Assembly: GCF_001645125.1 (NCBI RefSeq) | Contig: NZ_LXKA01000382.1 | Coordinates: 124,001-188,000, forward strand | From: Paraburkholderia ginsengiterrae | GTDB lineage: Bacteria > Pseudomonadota > Gammaproteobacteria > Burkholderiales > Burkholderiaceae | Direction: 5' to 3' | DNA: 64,000 nt | Shown: in pieces, positions 17,587-26,518 of the stretch | Position numbering within the stretch: position 1 is the stretch's first letter | Layout: each line of letters opens with the position of its first letter | The notes under the pieces: model-generated | What the model was told of the DNA's origin: nothing | Seen by the model: the letters and a program-made list of their open reading frames with translations, nothing else | Databases searched by the model: none | Program-made: the position numbers and the translations under genes

Positions 17587-18315
17587 TTAAGCCACGTGCT
17601 TCAGAAAGTCTCTTAGCCGCTGCGTGGGCGGATTGTCGATCAGCGCGGCAGGTTCGCCGTCTTCCGCAATTCCGCCCTGATCCATGAATAGCAGGCGCGT
17701 GCCTACCCGCTTCGCGAATCCGATCTCATGGGTCACGACGATCATCGTCATGCCTTCCATCGCCAGGTCTTGCATGACCTTTAGCACTTCATGACGTAGC
17801 TCGGGATCCAGCGCCGAGGTCGGCTCGTCGAACAGCATCAGCTTCGGCTTGATCGCTAACGCTCGCGCAATGGCCACACGCTGCTGCTGTCCTCCGGACA
17901 GTTCGGAAGGGTAGTGATTCGCTCGCGATTCCAGACCGACCTTGTCGAGTAACGCCATGGCTTGGTCACGGGCCTCCGCGCGCGATGCGCCGCGCACCTG
18001 AATCGGCCCAAACATCACGTTCTCGAGCGCGGTCATCTGCGGAAACAGATTGAACTGCTGGAACACCATGCCGGCTTCGAGGCGAATCGCGCGGATGTCG
18101 GACGCATGGCCTTTGACGCTCAAGCCGTCCACCAGCAACTCGCCGCCGCTGATTTTCTCGAGCGCGTTGATGCATCGAAGCATGGTCGATTTGCCCGAAC
18201 CCGAGGGACCGACCACTACCACTACCTCAGCATTCTCAATACGAAGATCGATGTTCCTGAGCACGGGCACGTGGCCGAAGCTCTTCGACACGTTCTTGAA
18301 TTCCACCATGCTCAT
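17587..18315 (-). CDS. glnQ: glutamine ABC transporter ATP-binding protein GlnQ
   Basis: 242 residues, the usual length for polar amino acid ATPases. Walker A is GPSGSGKST, the Q-loop is [13 protein letters not shown], the signature is [15 protein letters not shown] and Walker B is [14 protein letters not shown], with the H-loop [12 protein letters not shown]. It couples ATP hydrolysis to uptake through the adjacent permease. The start overlaps the end of the permease gene by four bases, indicating translational coupling. Glutamine specificity rests on the binding protein at 19034. Confidence 0.93.
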   Translation of the reverse strand: MSMVEFKNVSKSFGHVPVLRNIDLRIENAEVVVVVGPSGSGKSTMLRCINALEKISGGELLVDGLSVKGHASDIRAIRLEAGMVFQQFNLFPQMTALENVMFGPIQVRGASRAEARDQAMALLDKVGLESRANHYPSELSGGQQQRVAIARALAIKPKLMLFDEPTSALDPELRHEVLKVMQDLAMEGMTMIVVTHEIGFAKRVGTRLLFMDQGGIAEDGEPAALIDNPPTQRLRDFLKHVA

Positions 18316-18968
18316 AGTATGCGCATCCTTTTTTCAACGACGCGGAGCGACAGCGTCATCGCGCCGGTCAGCACGAGATAGATCACCGCGACGGCCGACC
18401 AGATTTCAACCGCGCGAAAATTTCCCGCGATGATTTCCTGACCCTTGCGCGTCAGTTCCCCGACGCCGATGACGATAAACAGCGACGTGTCCTTCAAACT
18501 GACAATGCACTGATTGCCCAATGGCGGAATCAGCCGGCGGAATGCGAGCGGACCGACGATTTTCAGCAGCACGCGCGGCATCGACAGCCCCATGGCGAGG
18601 CCAGCCTCCATCAAACCCTTTGGAATGGACAGCAAGGCGCCGCGCACGACTTCGGCGAGATACGCGCCGGAATTCACGGTAATGGCGATAATCGCGGCGC
18701 TGAGCCCGTCGATCCTGAGGTGTGCAAGCAGGGGCAGGGCGAAGTAGAGAAACATCACCTGCACCACAATCGGTGTGCCGCGAATGAGTTCAATGTAGAC
18801 CTGCGCGGCGATGTTCAGCGCGAGCGGCCCATAAGCGCGGAACATGCCGGCGACGACACCGACCACGAAGCCGCCCACCAGCCCGACGAACGCAATGAAC
18901 ACCGTCAATTTCACGCCGGTTATCAAGTCTGGAAGCGCAGTCCAGATCACTGACCAATCGAATTCCAC
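18312..18968 (-). CDS. glnP: glutamine ABC transporter permease GlnP
   Basis: 218 residues, His/Glu/Gln permease family. Helices include [21 protein letters not shown] and the last segment [14 protein letters not shown]. The EAA loop reads [20 protein letters not shown]. The motif [17 protein letters not shown] is diagnostic of the family. GTG start at 18968. It forms a homodimeric channel in the inner membrane, driven by GlnQ. A hairpin at 18995 lies between this gene and glnH. Confidence 0.92.
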   Translation of the reverse strand: MEFDWSVIWTALPDLITGVKLTVFIAFVGLVGGFVVGVVAGMFRAYGPLALNIAAQVYIELIRGTPIVVQVMFLYFALPLLAHLRIDGLSAAIIAITVNSGAYLAEVVRGALLSIPKGLMEAGLAMGLSMPRVLLKIVGPLAFRRLIPPLGNQCIVSLKDTSLFIVIGVGELTRKGQEIIAGNFRAVEIWSAVAVIYLVLTGAMTLSLRVVEKRMRIL

Positions 18969-18994
18969 AAACCGCTCCTGGTTGATTCGCCTTT

Positions 18995-19018
18995 CGCGCA
19001 GCGAATCCTCGCTGCGCG
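18995..19018 (-). terminator. intra-operon hairpin between glnH and glnP
   Basis: CGCGCAGCGA-ATCC-TCGCTGCGCG is a perfect 10-bp stem with a 4-base loop in the 65-base glnH-glnP gap. No U-tract follows. Such hairpins after binding-protein genes commonly stabilise the upstream mRNA or attenuate downstream genes, giving an excess of binding protein. Confidence 0.55.
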
Positions 19019-19033
19019 TTCAACTTGCGACGC

Positions 19034-19786
19034 TTACGACTTGGGCGGCTCGGAGCCGAACCACTTCTTGTACAGCGTCGCGTAGCGGCCATCGGCCTTC
19101 ATTTTGGCGAGCGACGCGTTGACCGTGGCGACCAGCGGGCTGCCCTTCGGGAAGCCAATGCCGTATTTGTCGCCGTTGACTGGCGCGCCGGCGACCTTCA
19201 CCTGGCCTTTGCCGACCGTGTTGACAAAATAGAGCACGTTCGGCGTGTCGTGCATGGCGGCATCGACACGGCCTGCCTCCAGCGCGAGATAGGCCTGGTC
19301 GATGTTCGGGAACTGGCGGATTTCCTTGGGCTTCAGATGAGCCTTGATCCAGTCGATGGTGGCCGTGCCGGTTTTGGCGGCAATGACTTTGCCATTCAGG
19401 TCATCGATTGACTTGATGGTGGTGTTGCCGCTTTGCACCATCGCAGCCAGTCCGCTGTCGTAATACGGGTCGGAGAAGTCGATCGCCTTCTTGCGCTCTT
19501 CCTTGATGGTCATACCCGACAGCGCGACGTCGATGTTCTGCGTTTGCAGGGCCGGAATCAGGCCGCTGAAGTCCATCGGCTGGATTTTGTATTTCCAGCC
19601 CTGGTCTTTCGCAATCTCTGCCCAGAGATCGAGGTCGAAACCGACGTACTTATCGCCCTGCTTGAATTCGAAAGGCATGAACGATGTATCGGTGCCGACG
19701 ATGAGTTCCTTGTTCTCGGCGTGAACGAGGCCTGTGCCGAACAGGGCGGCAGCAGCGATAGACAGCAGGAAGGCGCGACGTCCCAT
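19034..19786 (-). CDS. glnH: glutamine-binding periplasmic protein GlnH
   Basis: 250 residues. Signal peptide MGRRAFLLSIAAAALFGTG, with likely cleavage after VHA. The mature protein closely follows Escherichia coli GlnH as I know it: FMPFEFKQGDKYVGFDLDLW, MDFSGLIPALQTQNIDVALS, ERKKAIDFSDPYYDSG, RQFPNIDQAYLALEAGR and LYKKWFGSEP. It captures glutamine in the periplasm and delivers it to GlnP. GGAGAG stands six bases before ATG 19786, which is preferred over 19801. First gene of glnHPQ. Confidence 0.94.
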   Translation of the reverse strand: MGRRAFLLSIAAAALFGTGLVHAENKELIVGTDTSFMPFEFKQGDKYVGFDLDLWAEIAKDQGWKYKIQPMDFSGLIPALQTQNIDVALSGMTIKEERKKAIDFSDPYYDSGLAAMVQSGNTTIKSIDDLNGKVIAAKTGTATIDWIKAHLKPKEIRQFPNIDQAYLALEAGRVDAAMHDTPNVLYFVNTVGKGQVKVAGAPVNGDKYGIGFPKGSPLVATVNASLAKMKADGRYATLYKKWFGSEPPKS

Positions 19787-19859
19787 GATTTCTCTCCGCA
19801 TTGATTGGCAATACCCCGGGCCGGGTCAACAACATGCGATGTGCGATCCAGGATGACTG

Positions 19860-19871
19860 CAACATATGTTG
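19860..19871. promoter_or_regulatory. 12-bp perfect palindrome upstream of glnH
   Basis: CAACATATGTTG is a perfect palindrome 74 bases upstream of the glnH start. A related dyad, ACAAC-GTTT-GTTGT, is at 19940-19953, 80 bases further away. The shared CAAC/GTTG arms suggest two copies of one operator; the regulator is unknown. Confidence 0.45.
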
Positions 19872-19939
19872 TCAATGCGGATACTACGACAACAATAATT
19901 TTGGTGAAAGCAATTTCTGTTAATGAAAACCCTGGACTG

Positions 19940-19953
19940 ACAACGTTTGTTGT
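19940..19953. promoter_or_regulatory. second CAAC/GTTG dyad upstream of glnH
   Basis: ACAAC-N4-GTTGT, with 5-bp perfect arms. It shares arm sequence with the palindrome at 19860 and could be a second binding site for the same regulator. Confidence 0.4.
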
Positions 19954-20476
19954 TTCGCGATGAAGAGGCGGCAGAAACGGTGGGGCGGGGCCGCTCCAGC
20001 CGCTCCAGCCGCTCGCGAACGGACGTTCGATATTGACTGGCTTGAGGGATACAACCTGCGTTCGGGCAGAGGGGGAGACAAACGGGACTTCGCGGCGTCA
20101 TCTTAAAGTCTGATTCACTGAATCACACTTCCCCGCGCGTGCCGGAACACGCTAAGCTTCGCCCCCGCGTTGTTCTTTCGACACCACGCATTTATTTTTT
20201 TGACACTGAATTTATTTTCATCGTCCTATGATTGGCGTGCGCGATTTCTAATCGTACTGGTTAGTCCGCGTGCACTCATATCAATTTGAAAGCCCTGCAA
20301 TCTATCAGCGCGCACCATCGCAGTGCCATTGGCATGGCGTAGCGCGCAATGAACAACAAACAGCAACTTATGCTTCTCGCAGATAGCGCAACTATGATTG
20401 CGGACGTATTGCGTGCGCGTTCATGGCGCTGGTGGATCGAGCAAATGAATTCCTCAATCACACGGAGCCAACAAGT

Positions 20477-21637
20477 ATGAAAAAGTCTTTACTCACAGCC
20501 GCGCTCTTCGGCGCCGTTTCAATGTCCGCGCATGCGCAAAGCAGCGTGACGCTCTACGGCCTGATCGATGCGGGTCTCGTTTATACGAACAATCAATTCG
20601 GACACAGCAACTGGCAGGAAGTGAGCAGCTCAACGCAGAACACGGTTTTCGGATTGAAAGGCTCGGAAGATCTGGGCGGCGGCTTGCATGCAATCTTCAA
20701 GCTCGAACAAGGTTTCCTGCTGAATAACGGAGCGCAGGCGTTCTCCGGTGATGGATTCGGTTCCCAGGCATGGGTCGGCCTGCAAAGCGATCCTTACGGC
20801 ACCTTGACGTTCGGCCGCCAGTTCGACGTGATGAACGACCTGGTTGGACCGCTCACGGCGGAGTCCAACACGTGGGGCGGCAATATGGCCGCGCATCCGT
20901 TCGAGAACGACAACCTGGCGGCGAATTCCGTTGTTATCAACAATTCGGTCAAGTACGCGAGTCCGACGTACCACGGCGTGACGTTCGAAACGATGTATTC
21001 GTTCAGCAACAAGGCCGGCAACTTCGCGAACAACCGTTCATACGGCTTCGGCCTTTCCTATGCGCAGGGTCCGGTGAACCTTGCCGCCGGCTACCTGCAA
21101 CTGAATGGCGCGGGCAACGGCGGCGGCGCCGTCACCTCGGGCGATACGAGCGCGAACTTCCTGGCGCAGCGCCAGCGCATCTGGTCGCTGGGTGGCAACT
21201 ACACCTATGGACCGGCCACCGTCGGGCTGGTCTGGAGCCATACGCAGATCGACAACGCGTCGGGCGTGTTCTCGTTCGGCACGGGCACCTACCTCGGCTC
21301 GGACGATGCGTCGGCCGGTACGCTGGCCGGCTCGTTGCGGCTCGACAACTACGAAGTGAACGCGAAGTACGCGCTCACGCCGGCGTTGAGCGTGTCGGGC
21401 GCGTACACGTACACGCATGGCGCCTACAACGGCTCGTCGCCGGGTTGGAATACGGGCATGCTGCAGACCGACTACGCGATCAGCAAGCGCACGGACTTCT
21501 ATCTTGAAGGCGTGTATCAGAACGTGCATGGCGCGCCGGCGGATTCGGTGCTCTCGCATGCCATGATCAACACGCTGTCGCCGTCGTCCAGCAACACGCA
21601 AGTGGCGGTCACGGTGGGAATGCGCCACGCGTTCTGA
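20477..21637 (+). CDS. OmpC-like general porin (Gram-negative porin family)
   Basis: 386 residues. The signal peptide MKKSLLTAALFGAVSMSAHA ends before QSSVTLYGLIDAGL, the standard opening of Burkholderia trimeric porins. Porin motifs include GSEDLGGGLHAIFKLEQGF, WVGLQSDPYGTLTFGRQFD, NSVKYASPTYHGV and the final VGMRHAF, where the terminal Phe is needed for BamA-dependent assembly. It forms a 16-stranded outer-membrane channel for small solutes. ATG 20477 was chosen for the signal peptide; GGAG lies about ten bases upstream. Confidence 0.95.
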   Translation: MKKSLLTAALFGAVSMSAHAQSSVTLYGLIDAGLVYTNNQFGHSNWQEVSSSTQNTVFGLKGSEDLGGGLHAIFKLEQGFLLNNGAQAFSGDGFGSQAWVGLQSDPYGTLTFGRQFDVMNDLVGPLTAESNTWGGNMAAHPFENDNLAANSVVINNSVKYASPTYHGVTFETMYSFSNKAGNFANNRSYGFGLSYAQGPVNLAAGYLQLNGAGNGGGAVTSGDTSANFLAQRQRIWSLGGNYTYGPATVGLVWSHTQIDNASGVFSFGTGTYLGSDDASAGTLAGSLRLDNYEVNAKYALTPALSVSGAYTYTHGAYNGSSPGWNTGMLQTDYAISKRTDFYLEGVYQNVHGAPADSVLSHAMINTLSPSSSNTQVAVTVGMRHAF

Positions 21638-21666
21638 TCGATCTCGCGTTGAGCATTGAGTGAAAC

Positions 21667-21694
21667 CGTATGCCTGGTTTGCGCCAGGCATACG
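21667..21694 (+). terminator. hairpin after the porin gene
   Basis: CGTATGCCTGG-TTTGCG-CCAGGCATACG is a perfect 11-bp stem with a 6-base loop, 29 bases after the porin stop. No clear T-run follows on either strand. It lies between convergent genes and probably terminates the porin transcript. Confidence 0.65.
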
Positions 21695-21758
21695 AGTCCG
21701 CGCGGGTAATGTCATCCGTGGTTATCCACGGTTATCCGCGCGGCGCCACGTCAACGGC

Positions 21759-22430
21759 TTATCGTTGCGTATCCGTTGATTCCCCGTTCTTCTCTTCGGC
21801 CAGAATCTGTTCGATGACTTCCACGAACGTTTCCACGGGCTGTCCACCGCTCACCAGATAGCGGCGATTGAAGATGATGGCGGGCACCGACTGAATACCC
21901 ATTGCCGCGTTGTTCTGCTCTGCCGCGCGCACGTCGTCGGCATAGATGCCGCTTTGCAGTACTTCGCGCGCCTCTGCGGCGTCGAGTCCCACGGACTGCG
22001 CTGCTTCTATCAGGACGTCGTGGTTGCTCGGATCCTTGCCCTCGGAGTGATAGGCGCGCAGCAGCGCCAGTTTGAGCGGCAATTGCTGGCCCTTGGTGCC
22101 CGCCCAATGGAGCAGGCGGTGCGCGTCGAACGTGTTGTAGACGTGCGTGCGCGGGCCGAAGTCAAAACCGACGCTCGCGCCGCGTTCGTGGATCGCGGCA
22201 TGCGTTTCCGCGATCTGCTCGGGCGTGCGTCCGTATTTCTTGCCGAGATACTCGACGATCGTCTGGCCGCCGGGGCCCATTTGCGGATTCAACTCGAACG
22301 GATGCACGGTTATCTGGGCGTCGACCGTTTCGCCAAGCTGCGCTAGCGCACGTTGGAGCGAGGATAGGCCGATCGCGCACCACGGGCAGGCGATATCGGA
22401 GACAAAGTCGATGGTTAGCGGTTGGGTCAT
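21759..22430 (-). CDS. DsbA-family oxidoreductase (FrnE-like)
   Basis: 223 residues, thioredoxin fold with an inserted helical domain. The active site is CPWC in IDFVSDIACPWCAIGLSSL, followed by a long helical insert and the cis-Pro loop QSVPAIIFNRRYLVSGG. No signal peptide, so it is cytoplasmic, as for FrnE-type proteins that act in disulphide exchange or oxidative stress. ATG 22430 has AGGA seven bases upstream; an in-frame extension to 22565 is unlikely. Confidence 0.9.
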   Translation of the reverse strand: MTQPLTIDFVSDIACPWCAIGLSSLQRALAQLGETVDAQITVHPFELNPQMGPGGQTIVEYLGKKYGRTPEQIAETHAAIHERGASVGFDFGPRTHVYNTFDAHRLLHWAGTKGQQLPLKLALLRAYHSEGKDPSNHDVLIEAAQSVGLDAAEAREVLQSGIYADDVRAAEQNNAAMGIQSVPAIIFNRRYLVSGGQPVETFVEVIEQILAEEKNGESTDTQR

Positions 22431-22722
22431 TGTGTTCCTGAGAGATGGAGCGCTGTGGCGCTGCTGCCATGGCGGCGCGGCGATAGCTGTCGACAGCGTA
22501 ACCGGAATTGCCGATATTTGCAGGACGATGCGATACCACGCTGTACGACGATGCAGCACGATCAAGCGCGATCATTCGCCGTGCTACGCTGCTTATATTC
22601 CATGCCGGAGTCTGGGTCTTCCATCCACCGGATAACAGGAATATCCGAACAATGGCATAGTCACGTTCTGCCAGCCATGCAGGACGGCGACTGCTTTTTC
22701 ACCGTAGAACAAGGAGCTTCAA

Positions 22723-23016
22723 ATGAGCAAGGGTTATTGGGTGACGTCATATCGCGCGACGAAAGACCCAGCCAAACTGGCCGCGTACGCGCAGCTCGCG
22801 CTGCCCGCGGTGACGGCTGCCGGCGGCAAGTTCATCGTGCGGGGCGTGGCTGAAGAGGCGCGTGAGCAGGGCTTGAACGAGCGTACGGTCGTGATCGAGT
22901 TTCCGACCTACGAAGCGGCGGTTGCCGCTTATAGCAGCGATCTCTACAAGAAGGCGCTCGAAGCGTTGGGCGATGGTGTGGAGCGCGATCTGCGGATCGT
23001 GCGCGGCGCGGAATAA
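22723..23016 (+). CDS. DUF1330 domain protein
   Basis: 97 residues, the full length of DUF1330 proteins, which are dimeric alpha/beta (ferredoxin-like) proteins of unknown function. Typical elements are KGYWVTSYRATKDPAKLAAY, AAGGKFIVRG, ERTVVIEFPTYEAAVAAYSS and ERDLRIVRGAE. AAGGAG lies eight bases before the ATG. Single-gene unit, followed by the hairpin at 23031. Confidence 0.88.
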   Translation: MSKGYWVTSYRATKDPAKLAAYAQLALPAVTAAGGKFIVRGVAEEAREQGLNERTVVIEFPTYEAAVAAYSSDLYKKALEALGDGVERDLRIVRGAE

Positions 23017-23030
23017 CGCCTGCGGAGAAA

Positions 23031-23061
23031 CGTCACGCGGCCGGGCAAGGTCCGCGTGACG
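23031..23061. terminator. bidirectional hairpin between DUF1330 gene and sugar permease
   Basis: CGTCACGCGG-N11-CCGCGTGACG, a perfect 10-bp stem in the 100-base gap between two convergent genes. A TGTTT follows on the + strand. Confidence 0.55.
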
Positions 23062-23116
23062 TCAGTGTTTCGGCGAGAGCCGATATCAGGTCGGGGCAGG
23101 CTTGGCCCTTAAGACG

Positions 23117-23968
23117 TTACTTGACTGCCCCCAACGCCAGCCCCTTCACCAGGTACCGCTGCAGCCACGCAAACACGACCGACACCGGCAACGTGGCGCA
23201 GAGCGTCGCGGCCATCACCAGATGCCATTGGACGACGTATTTTCCCGCTACCATATCGGTCACCTGCACGGTTAGCGTCTTGTTCTCCGGCGAGCGGATC
23301 AGCGTGTAGACGACCGCGAACTCGTTCCACGCATTGATGAACGTGAAGATCGCGGTCACCACAATCGCGGGCACCGCGAGCGGCAAGAACACTTTGAAAA
23401 CGGCTTTGGTTCGCCCGCATCCTTCCAGCCACGCGGACTCTTCCAGATCTCGCGGCACCGTCTGAAAGTAGGACGACAGCATCCACACGGCAAACGCGAT
23501 ATTGAAAGCCGCGTAGGAAACGATCACGCCGATTTTCGAATCCACCAGATTGCCATCGCCATAAGGAATCATCGCGGCGAGCCGGAACAGGCCGACCACG
23601 AGCAGGATAGGCGACAGCATCTGTGTGACGAGCAGAAACTGCCGATAGAGCCCGCGTCCACGAAACGGAAATCTCGCCAGCGCGTAAGCGGCCGGCAAGC
23701 TCACGGCCAGCGCGAGCGCGGTCGACAGCAAGCTGATCACCGTGCTATTGCGTAACGCCACGCCGAAATTGGCGGCTTCCCACATGTCGGAGAAATTGCT
23801 CCATTGCCAATGCACCGGCAGCCAGCGCGCCGGATAGACAAAGATCTCCGAAGCCGGCTTCAACGCGGTGAACAGCATGACGGCAAACGGAAACAGCACC
23901 ACCACAATGAGCGGCGACAGCGCGAGCCAGCACCACAGCGAGCGCTTCATCTTCGTGCTGAGACTCAT
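23117..23968 (-). CDS. carbohydrate ABC transporter permease (MalG-type)
   Basis: 283 residues, six helices. Segments include LALSPLIVVVLFPFAVMLFT (helix 1), LLSTALALAVSLPAAYALAR and the EAA loop ESAWLEGCGRTKAVFKVFLP. The ending AWLQRYLVKGLALGAVK is the typical C-terminus of MalG-like permeases. It forms the inner-membrane channel with the MalF-type partner at 23965. The start overlaps the partner's stop by four bases. Confidence 0.9.
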   Translation of the reverse strand: MSLSTKMKRSLWCWLALSPLIVVVLFPFAVMLFTALKPASEIFVYPARWLPVHWQWSNFSDMWEAANFGVALRNSTVISLLSTALALAVSLPAAYALARFPFRGRGLYRQFLLVTQMLSPILLVVGLFRLAAMIPYGDGNLVDSKIGVIVSYAAFNIAFAVWMLSSYFQTVPRDLEESAWLEGCGRTKAVFKVFLPLAVPAIVVTAIFTFINAWNEFAVVYTLIRSPENKTLTVQVTDMVAGKYVVQWHLVMAATLCATLPVSVVFAWLQRYLVKGLALGAVK

Positions 23969-24855
23969 GACGGCTCCCCTTCTTTTGCGGGCTGCAAGCG
24001 CAGATAGGCGATCGAGAACACGAACAGCATTACGAGCATGATCAGCGACACCGCCGCGGCTTCGCCGGGACGTCCGAGCCGGAAACCGAGTTCATAGAGA
24101 TACGTGACGAGAATGTGCGTGCTGTTGTCGGGGCCGCCTTGCGTCATCACCCAGATGATGGGGAACGAGTTGAAGACGTAGATCACGTTCAACAGAATCG
24201 CCATATTGATGAAGGGGCGCAGCAGCGGCATGGTGAGCTGGCGAAATTGCTGCCACGCACTTGCGCCGTCGATCCGCGCAGCCTCATAAATATCGCCCGG
24301 CACCGACGACAATCCGCCCAGCAGAATCGTCACCGTAAACGGAATCGACACCAGAATGCCAACCGCGATTTCAACCGGAAACGCGAGTTCCGGCGTGGCG
24401 AGCCAATGGATCGGCCCGCTGATCAAGCCCAGTTTCTGCAGCGTGACGTTGACCATGCCGTAGTCGTCGTTGAAGGACCAACGCCACACCACGGCGGTCA
24501 TGGTCAGCGAGACGGACCACGGCAGCATCACAATTGTGCGGGCTATGCCGCGGCCGTGGAAGTCCTGATTCAGCACCAGGGCGACGGGCACCGAGGTCAG
24601 CACCGTGCCTCCCACCACGCACACGGTCCAAACGATGGTGCGCTTGGCGGCCGCAAGAAAATAAGGGTCGCTGAAGATCGTATAGAAGTTCTGCAGACCG
24701 GTGAAATCGCGAATCGCGCCGAAGCGCGAGACCTCGTGCAGCGACTGCCACACGATGTTAAAAATCGGATAGCTGATGATGAACAACGCCAGTACCAGAC
24801 TCGGCGCAATCAGCAACCAGGGCGCTTGCAGGCGCGGAGAAGCGGAACGGCTCAT
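23965..24855 (-). CDS. carbohydrate ABC transporter permease (MalF-type)
   Basis: 296 residues, six helices. It begins RLQAPWLLIAPSLVLALFII and continues with IARTIVMLPWSVSLTMTAVV and the EAA loop EAARIDGASAWQQFRQLTMP, as in MalF/UgpA-like subunits. It pairs with the MalG-type gene through a 4-base overlap. Upstream is the binding-protein gene, separated by a 146-base gap containing a strong hairpin at 24928. Confidence 0.9.
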   Translation of the reverse strand: MSRSASPRLQAPWLLIAPSLVLALFIISYPIFNIVWQSLHEVSRFGAIRDFTGLQNFYTIFSDPYFLAAAKRTIVWTVCVVGGTVLTSVPVALVLNQDFHGRGIARTIVMLPWSVSLTMTAVVWRWSFNDDYGMVNVTLQKLGLISGPIHWLATPELAFPVEIAVGILVSIPFTVTILLGGLSSVPGDIYEAARIDGASAWQQFRQLTMPLLRPFINMAILLNVIYVFNSFPIIWVMTQGGPDNSTHILVTYLYELGFRLGRPGEAAAVSLIMLVMLFVFSIAYLRLQPAKEGEPS

Positions 24856-24927
24856 GCGTGCTCGATCGTAAGACGCGCCTGCGTGGATAGGCGGGCGCGG
24901 CGGAATGGGCCGGATGGTGCAGGACAG

Positions 24928-24969
24928 CCGGAACGCGCGCTACCCTGGCAAGGGCGGTGCGCGTTCCGG
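24928..24969 (-). terminator. intra-operon hairpin after the sugar-binding protein gene
   Basis: CCGGAACGCGC and GCGCGTTCCGG form a perfect 11-bp stem around a 20-base loop in the gap between the binding protein and its permeases. As with glnH-glnP, a hairpin at this place would favour high expression of the binding protein relative to the permeases. Confidence 0.6.
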
Positions 24970-25001
24970 GTTCAGCCAGTTACTGCGGGACTACCTTGCG
25001 A

Positions 25002-26234
25002 TCAATGCCCCAGCGACTTGTTCGCTTGCGCAGCCGCCGCGTTCAACGCATCAGCCGGCTTTGCCTTGCCCAGGTAGATCGACTGCATTGCGTCGGTCAC
25101 GGCCTTCGCGGTGTCTTCCCAGCCGGTCACGGTCGGCGCGAAGCGGGCCGTCGGCAGCAGCGCGACGAACGCTTTGGTGTCCGGATCGTTGAACGCCGGG
25201 TCGGTCGATTCAGCCTTGGTGGTCGGCAGGAAGCCTTCCGTTGTCGTGAACTCGACGCGCGGCTCCTTCGTGAACAGATAGTCAAGGAACTTCCACGCCG
25301 ACTTCTTCACCTTCGAGTTCTTGAACATCACGATCGAATCGGTGACGGCGTAGGTGGCGTGCGTCGTGCCCATCGGGATCGGATCGATGCCGTACTTCAG
25401 GTTCGGCGCTTCCTTCTTGATCTGCTTCGCGAGGAACGGCGCGGAGATCATCATCGCGACACGGCCCTGCTTGAAGAGGTTCTGCACGTCTTCGCGGCTG
25501 TAGCCAGTCACGCCGGGTTGCGTCAGGCCGTCGTCGATCATCGTCTTGTACAGCGTGGCCGCCTTGATGCCGGCCGGCGAAGCGAAAGCGGCCTTGCCGT
25601 CCTTGCCGACCACGTCGCCGCCGTTGGTCCACAACGCGTAGTAATAGTAGACGTCCGTTTCGATTTCCTTGCCTTGCAGGCCGAAGCCGGCAATGCCTTG
25701 CGCCTTCAGTTTCTTCGACGCATCGATCACGTCGTTCCAGGTTTTCGGACCGTCGGGATAGCCGACCTTCGCGAGCAGATCCTTGTTGTAGTAGAGCGCG
25801 CGCGCGGAGGCGGCGATCGGCAGGCCATACACCTTGCCGTTGATTTCGCCCGGTGCGAGGAACGGACCGATGAAGCGGCCCTTGAAGCTCGAATCCATAT
25901 AGCCGTCGAGCGGCTCGGCCACGTCGTCCTTTACGAAGTCGAGCAGCCAGCGCGTGCCGACGATCGCGAGGTCGGCGTTGGCGCCGCCGGAGATATCCGT
26001 CTGGAGTTTCTGTTGCAGCGTGTCCCAGTTCACGTCTTCGATCTTGATGGTCGTGCCGGGATTGGCCTTCTCGAAGTTGCGAGCCATTTTTTCGAAGTAC
26101 GGCGCGGTCGCATCGCTGTAGTGCGCGACCGTGACGCGGACCGTGTCGGCGTGAGCCGCGACGGCGATACCTGCAAACGCGAGCGCGAAGGCAACTTTGC
26201 CGAGCGCGAGGGAAGCACGGGCATGCAACGACAT
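25002..26234 (-). CDS. extracellular sugar-binding protein of ABC transporter
   Basis: 410 residues. Signal peptide with the hydrophobic core VAFALAFAGIAVAAHA, then TVRVTVAHYSDATAPYFEKM. Family 1 binding-protein features include FEKANPGTTIKIEDVNWDTL, DLAIVGTRWLLDF, PIAASARALYYNKDLLAKVG and QGRVAMMISAPFLAKQIKKE. It binds a sugar or sugar alcohol in the periplasm; the exact substrate cannot be read from the sequence. The operon is divergent from the SDR, ATPase and RpiR genes. Confidence 0.9.
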   Translation of the reverse strand: MSLHARASLALGKVAFALAFAGIAVAAHADTVRVTVAHYSDATAPYFEKMARNFEKANPGTTIKIEDVNWDTLQQKLQTDISGGANADLAIVGTRWLLDFVKDDVAEPLDGYMDSSFKGRFIGPFLAPGEINGKVYGLPIAASARALYYNKDLLAKVGYPDGPKTWNDVIDASKKLKAQGIAGFGLQGKEIETDVYYYYALWTNGGDVVGKDGKAAFASPAGIKAATLYKTMIDDGLTQPGVTGYSREDVQNLFKQGRVAMMISAPFLAKQIKKEAPNLKYGIDPIPMGTTHATYAVTDSIVMFKNSKVKKSAWKFLDYLFTKEPRVEFTTTEGFLPTTKAESTDPAFNDPDTKAFVALLPTARFAPTVTGWEDTAKAVTDAMQSIYLGKAKPADALNAAAAQANKSLGH

Positions 26235-26287
26235 CTCTCTCTCCTAATGGTCTGCTGCCGTCGCCGGCCGCTTTGGGTTAAATTGTT

Positions 26288-26302
26288 TGTAAAAATCCTA
26301 CA
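26288..26302. promoter_or_regulatory. RpiR-type operator candidate 1, over the binding-protein promoter
   Basis: TGTAAAAATCCTACA has inverted TGTA/TACA arms. It contains the reverse complement of TAGGAT (26295-26300), which with GTGACA (26318-26323) and a 17-base spacer makes a good sigma-70 promoter for the binding-protein gene on the - strand. Binding here would block transcription. It matches the dyad at 26454. Confidence 0.6.
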
Positions 26303-26453
26303 TGACGAAAAATAGCTTGTCACGTAGGGTCTGCGATATTTTTTCTTGGCTGGTTTTGTGCCTAAGATGCTGTAAAGGAAGGAATATTTTGCATCGCGAG
26401 AAAGTGTGAATACCCAAATTTTGGGATGGCATAGAACCGCGCGATGTCGGATT

Positions 26454-26468
26454 TGTAGGAAATTTACA
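26454..26468. promoter_or_regulatory. RpiR-type operator candidate 2, in front of the SDR gene
   Basis: TGTAGGAAATTTACA; its reverse complement TGTAAATTTCCTACA agrees with the site at 26288 at 13 of 15 positions. It ends 50 bases before the SDR start. The two sites thus flank the divergent promoter region, as expected for one regulator controlling both directions. Confidence 0.6.
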
Positions 26469-26518
26469 TGCCGGGCCAATGCCGGCGCGGGTGGCGAGGT
26501 CGAGGAGCGAGGGCGGAC

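Larger units (their letters stand above)
19787..20476. other. 690-base divergent regulatory region between glnH and the porin gene
   Basis: No convincing gene. On the glnH side are two CAAC/GTTG dyads (listed separately). A short tandem CCGCTCCAG repeat lies near 19990. On the porin side, TTGACA at 20200-20205 with an 18-base spacer to TCCTAT (20224-20229) could be a sigma-70 promoter, which would leave a leader of about 240 bases before the porin ATG. The stretch around 20190-20220 is T-rich (TTTATTTTTTTGACACTG), unlike the surrounding GC-rich DNA. Confidence 0.45.
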
